53,571 nucleotides of DNA, from the NCBI GenBank assembly GCA_964582415.1, contig CAZOSF010000008.1, forward strand, positions 1-53,571. The letters run 5' to 3'. Shown here piece by piece: positions 50,158 through 53,571 of this stretch (the stretch's first letter is position 1; each line of letters begins with the position of its first letter). This DNA is from CAZOSF01 sp964582415. GTDB taxonomy: Bacteria > Bacteroidota > Bacteroidia > Flavobacteriales > Flavobacteriaceae. A program made the position numbers and the translations under genes. The notes beneath the pieces are model-generated. The model was not told the origin of the DNA. It made no database searches and saw only the letters and a list, made by a program, of their open reading frames with translations.

Positions 50158-51513
50158 CTATAGGTTCGGTACTCGAACGCTTCCTCCTACCCAACAGTTG
50201 AAGGTAACCGTTTTTCCTGCCATTCCTTCAGTGAATATATCGCTTTTACTTGGAGCTCTTTGTCTGTAAGAGCTTGCTGCTGCCTGTGCTGTAGACGCAA
50301 TTCCCGCATCTACACGAGCGGCCTTTTCAGCCAATTCAGCTGCACGCCAGTTGATAGCTCTTTTTTCGAATACGGAAGAACCACAATCATTGGCTGCCTT
50401 AGAATACATATCGGCGATACGTAAATAACAAATTCCTTTTCCAGGTTTAATTTCCAATACTTTGTTATAGAAACTACGAGCAGTACTGTAACTGCCTTTA
50501 GTACGGTAATTTTCAGCAATGGCAAATAGGTAATCTGCTTTCTTGCTTTGGTTTGTTTCTAGTTCTACCGCTTGATTGTAATATTCTATAGCTTCACTTC
50601 CTCGTTTTTCACGATCGGCCAATCGCCCTAGATAAAAGGCAGAAGCTGCAGAGGGTTGTAGCTTGTGCAGTTGCTGTACCATTTGGAAGAACAAAGGGGT
50701 TTCACAATCCTTGGCGTTCAATCTTCCGGCAGCACTTTTCAACCAAGCCACATCATCCTTCTTAGATTCAAAATTCTTTTCGTAGAGTGGAATAAGGTTT
50801 TCACAATCTGCAATTGTTCCCAATTTTGTATCCACACTTCCTTTGATTTGGCTATAGTACCCAAGATTCTTTTCGTAAGCCTCCAGCTTTTTCTTGTCTT
50901 TTGCATCCAATGCTGAACCGCCTTCTTCTTTATTAATTAATTCTGTTACTTGAGCAGCATAATAGCCTTCTTCCTTTTCAATTTTTTCTACAATAACGTC
51001 GTATAGGTCAAATACTTCTTGGATATCTTTTTGGCCTTCATTGTATAAATCCATTCCTAATGAAAAGTAGGTATAAATACGTTTTGGACTTTTGAAATTT
51101 TCCTCATCCACTTTATAGGCATGTTCGAATGCTTTGAACTGCTCCATCTTGGTACCAATGCCATTATCGTATTTGATTTGAGCGATATCGGACAAAATAT
51201 CCCCAGCCTTACTTTTGCTTGGATAATATTTCATACGAAGGTCATAGGCCTTTTCCAGATCGGAAATCTTACTTTTATCACCTTTTTCAATAAAGTGCTC
51301 AAACATCTTTACTGCATATTGGTAAATCGCCAAACTATATTGAGGACAATCTGTTACCACCTTATTGTAATGCTGTAATGCGGCATCATAATTTTTTACC
51401 TTGGCAGGTTCAGTAAACAAAGAAGCTGATACTGCACAGGGATCTTGCGCCTGCATCTTACCCACAAACACAAAAACCATTAATGATAAAAACAAAGTCG
51501 TTCTCGTTTTCAT
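50158..51513 (-). CDS. secreted tetratricopeptide-repeat protein
   Basis: A 451-residue exported protein. Signal peptide about 1-22 (LSLMVFVFVGKMQAQ), then helical repeats, with TPR units readable around 30-60 (YDAALQHYNKVVTDCPQ), 290-330 (AFYLGRLADREKRGSEAIEYYNQA in part) and 340-390 (SYSTARSFYNKVLEIKPG). The ATG at 51513 follows a GAGAGA, a fair ribosome site; an upstream start would precede the signal peptide. It presumably acts as a scaffold beside the outer-membrane protein encoded before it; the partner is unknown. Confidence 0.85.
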   Translation of the reverse strand: MKTRTTLFLSLMVFVFVGKMQAQDPCAVSASLFTEPAKVKNYDAALQHYNKVVTDCPQYSLAIYQYAVKMFEHFIEKGDKSKISDLEKAYDLRMKYYPSKSKAGDILSDIAQIKYDNGIGTKMEQFKAFEHAYKVDEENFKSPKRIYTYFSLGMDLYNEGQKDIQEVFDLYDVIVEKIEKEEGYYAAQVTELINKEEGGSALDAKDKKKLEAYEKNLGYYSQIKGSVDTKLGTIADCENLIPLYEKNFESKKDDVAWLKSAAGRLNAKDCETPLFFQMVQQLHKLQPSAASAFYLGRLADREKRGSEAIEYYNQAVELETNQSKKADYLFAIAENYRTKGSYSTARSFYNKVLEIKPGKGICYLRIADMYSKAANDCGSSVFEKRAINWRAAELAEKAARVDAGIASTAQAAASSYRQRAPSKSDIFTEGMAGKTVTFNCWVGGSVRVPNL

Positions 51514-51532
51514 AATTCTCTCAAATTTCATA

Positions 51533-52777
51533 TTAATCGTATAATCGTTTTTCAAACCATTTATCATTCAGGGACAACCCGATGAAAATATTAAAGAAAG
51601 ATTCCTTTACCAATCCGCTGTTCTCTGTTCCCCGATTTCCATATTCAAAACCAAGGTTTACATTGGAGAAAGTTCTTCCCAGTCCGAGACCAAGTCCAAA
51701 AGATATGCCAAACTCATTGATATCCTCTCCGTTGATGTTAATCCCAGTTTGTTCGAAACGGAATCCACCTCTATAAACCACTCGTTTTAAGAAACTTCCG
51801 AAGGAATTATAGTCCGGAATATAAAAGCCTCCAAATCGAAATTTGGACGCATCTTCAAAGATAACATTTTCTAGTTCAAAAGTTCGGTTGGTAAAGTTAC
51901 TTGTTTTCTGAGAGGAGTATTCCGCTCCAAAAAACCATTTTTTAGACTGTCCGATACCTGTTCCCAAGGTTAATTGAGAGGGAAACGTGAAATCGGTATT
52001 TGCAACAGTAATATCACGGGTGTCAATCTCCAACAAGCTTCCCGTTGGCAATTCTAGTACGGTGGAAATTGTCCTACTATTTTCAGCAACAAAATCGGTT
52101 TCTGGAGTATAGGCAATCGAGCTCCACCACTCCAACTTATCTGTGAGATGCGCGTGATACAATGCTCCAAAATTAAAGCTGAATCCAAGAATATCGGATT
52201 TATTGATTTCTTGGGTTCCCAATTGGATTTCCTCTTGAGAGCTTACGGCTGTATTTTCTATGTTTCCGAAATTGTAGTTAGCATCAATACCCACGCTTAA
52301 GTTGGGGGTAATTTGATATCCTACCGTTAAGAAGGCCTTATTCATCCCTCCCGTCCCCGTATATTGGGTGGTTCTATCTCCTTGAATGCTTTCCAACTTA
52401 TATCCAGAAGCAGTGTAAGGAATCAATCCAAAACTCGCTCCAAACTTACCCATTGGTATACCAATGGCCAAATAATCTAAAGTGGTCGTTGTTGCTTTTT
52501 CTTCGTCTGTGCTCGTGGTGAGCGTATTGCTTTTATGGCTTGCAGAAATGGAATAATTCACCAAACGCAACCCTGCAACCCCTGCTGGGTTTTGAAGATT
52601 TAGGTGTATACTGTCGGAATAAACCCCAATACCTCCCATACTTCTATTTTCAACAGTACCTCGAAACTTTAACGTTCCAATTCCGAAAAATGAATATGGG
52701 GAAGTTGTTCCTTCCTGAGAATAGCCATAGGCTGAAATTAGGAGTAGAACAGCTATTAAAAATCGCTTCAAAATCAA
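51533..52777 (-). CDS. outer-membrane beta-barrel protein (unnamed)
   Basis: A 414-residue exported protein (signal peptide about 1-20, ending YGYSQ) with repeated amphipathic strands and a motif ENRSMGGIGVYSDSIHLN followed by QNPAG near 43-65, which recalls the start of OmpP1/FadL- and PorV-like barrels. Predicted beta-barrel, no further domain. The coaX stop overlaps its start by 4 bases. In several Flavobacteria coaX is followed by such a barrel, a TPR protein and lptC, as I recall. Function not known. Confidence 0.82.
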   Translation of the reverse strand: MILKRFLIAVLLLISAYGYSQEGTTSPYSFFGIGTLKFRGTVENRSMGGIGVYSDSIHLNLQNPAGVAGLRLVNYSISASHKSNTLTTSTDEEKATTTTLDYLAIGIPMGKFGASFGLIPYTASGYKLESIQGDRTTQYTGTGGMNKAFLTVGYQITPNLSVGIDANYNFGNIENTAVSSQEEIQLGTQEINKSDILGFSFNFGALYHAHLTDKLEWWSSIAYTPETDFVAENSRTISTVLELPTGSLLEIDTRDITVANTDFTFPSQLTLGTGIGQSKKWFFGAEYSSQKTSNFTNRTFELENVIFEDASKFRFGGFYIPDYNSFGSFLKRVVYRGGFRFEQTGININGEDINEFGISFGLGLGLGRTFSNVNLGFEYGNRGTENSGLVKESFFNIFIGLSLNDKWFEKRLYD

Positions 52778-53502
52778 TCTTTGTTATATTCTAAAATGTA
52801 ATTGAGACCCTCCAACAAAAAATTCGGGTTGGCAAAGATGTCATTTTTTAATCTATCTCGCAAAAAATGAGCGTCTCCTCCTGTAAAAATTGTCTTAAGT
52901 CCTTCAAATTTGTCTTTATATGCATTGATGAATCCATCAATTTCATTCACTATTCCCAATACTATCCCAATATGAAGGGAATCTTTTGTTGAGCTACCAA
53001 TAAAATCTTCCGGTTTTTTTGGATCTAGTGCCGGAAGCTTAGCCGTGTAATTATGTACTGCCTTGTATCGCATGGATAATCCTGGCGAAATTGCTCCTCC
53101 CAAATACTGTTCATTTCTATCCTTAAAATCATAGGTGATACAACTACCCGCATCGATAATCAATACTGGATCTCCTGGAAACTGAACACAAGCCGCACTC
53201 ACCAAAGCAATTCGGTCGACGCCTAAAGTTGATGGCGTTTCATACAGGTTAACGAATGGCACTTTTGTGGTGGGGTTCAAAAACAGTACTGGTCCCTGTG
53301 CGCGAAGCATTTTTTCCAGTTGCCTGGGAAAATCCCCAACGGCAGACACTATGGTTTGGAAAATCTGTGGATAGGTCTCAAAAATGGCAGCTACACTTTC
53401 CAGTAGGTTTTCCAACCTGGCAACCGATTTATCAACCAGTGTATTTTGTTCAAATACAGCCAGTTTGGTTTGGGTATTTCCTAAATCGATAATCAGGTTC
53501 AT
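52774..53502 (-). CDS. coaX: type III pantothenate kinase
   Basis: It phosphorylates pantothenate in the first step of coenzyme A synthesis; type III enzymes are not inhibited by CoA. 242 residues. ASKHA-fold motifs: IDLGNTQTKLAVF (phosphate 1, near 5-17), STLGVDRIALVSAA (near 93-106), VLIIDAGSCITYDF (phosphate 2, near 115-128), GGAISPGLSMRYKA (near 136-149) and IFTGGDAHFL. First gene of the minus-strand run; the 69 bases above it hold no clear promoter match. Confidence 0.94.
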   Translation of the reverse strand: MNLIIDLGNTQTKLAVFEQNTLVDKSVARLENLLESVAAIFETYPQIFQTIVSAVGDFPRQLEKMLRAQGPVLFLNPTTKVPFVNLYETPSTLGVDRIALVSAACVQFPGDPVLIIDAGSCITYDFKDRNEQYLGGAISPGLSMRYKAVHNYTAKLPALDPKKPEDFIGSSTKDSLHIGIVLGIVNEIDGFINAYKDKFEGLKTIFTGGDAHFLRDRLKNDIFANPNFLLEGLNYILEYNKD

Positions 53503-53571
53503 TGTTTGAGAAAGCGTAAAAATACAATAACGGTAGTCTTTGAGTTGTTAAGGCAGTATTAAATTCGTGAG

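Noticed and set aside
1..53571. tRNA, rRNA, CRISPR arrays, phage or insertion-sequence genes
   Set aside because: I looked for cloverleaf ends, regularly spaced repeats, transposase and integrase motifs and terminal inverted repeats, and saw none that I could support.

Overview
The window looks like chromosome from a marine-type member of the Flavobacteriaceae (Bacteroidota). The evidence is two secreted proteins with type IX secretion (T9SS) C-terminal tails, exosortase XrtF with its partner, a HYC_CC_PP-family protein, a GYDIA-family GHMP kinase next to a class II HMG-CoA reductase (mevalonate pathway), three POT transporters beside dipeptidyl peptidase IV, and exact Bacteroidota -7 promoter elements (TAnnTTTG). 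I see no tRNA, rRNA, CRISPR array, phage gene or transposase. One run of exactly 100 Ns interrupts mreB.

Layout. 0-3.6 kb: end of an unknown gene, a sigma-54 activator, lptE, a TPR protein and secG, tightly packed and closed by a terminator. 3.9-9.35 kb: four secreted or envelope genes (LRR-like T9SS protein, lipoprotein, small beta-barrel candidate, large T9SS-tailed alpha/beta hydrolase) lying between secG and groES-groEL (9.5-11.4 kb). 11.5-16.1 kb, minus strand: a 31-residue Lys/Ala-rich mini-protein, then a four-gene metal-handling operon (HYC_CC_PP protein, HMA-MauE fusion, TonB receptor, HMA protein) and a small lipoprotein. 16.1-19.5 kb: xrtF and its partner, a divergent fRMsr-like GAF protein, a GNAT enzyme and a MacB-like permease. 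19.6-26.3 kb: purH, then the cell-shape operon mreB-mreC-mreD-PBP2-rodA.

26.3-30.3 kb, minus: membrane-anchored nuclease, OppC-like permease and the tail-specific protease. 30.5-35.3 kb, plus: surE, a small membrane protein, lpxB, an NlpC/P60 lipoprotein and comEC. 35.3-43.6 kb, minus: two tandem thioredoxin-like proteins, three POT peptide transporters and DPP IV, which together read as a di/tripeptide harvesting module. 43.7-45.9 kb, plus: HMG-CoA reductase and GYDIA kinase. 46-53.5 kb, minus: a close-packed run of coaX, outer-membrane protein, TPR protein, lptC, a 66-residue membrane protein, a CNNM/CBS protein and a SurA/PpiD-like isomerase.

The common theme is envelope building: LPS export (lptE, lptC, lpxB), cell wall elongation (mre/PBP2/rodA, NlpC/P60, Prc), protein export and folding (secG, PpiD-like protein, groESL) and surface sorting (T9SS substrates, XrtF). 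The best candidates for under-described biology are the cysteine-pair metal operon, the XrtF pair whose substrate is not evident, the 31-residue basic mini-protein and the multi-domain T9SS-tailed hydrolase. All functions are read from motifs and from memory of the families; no searches were run.
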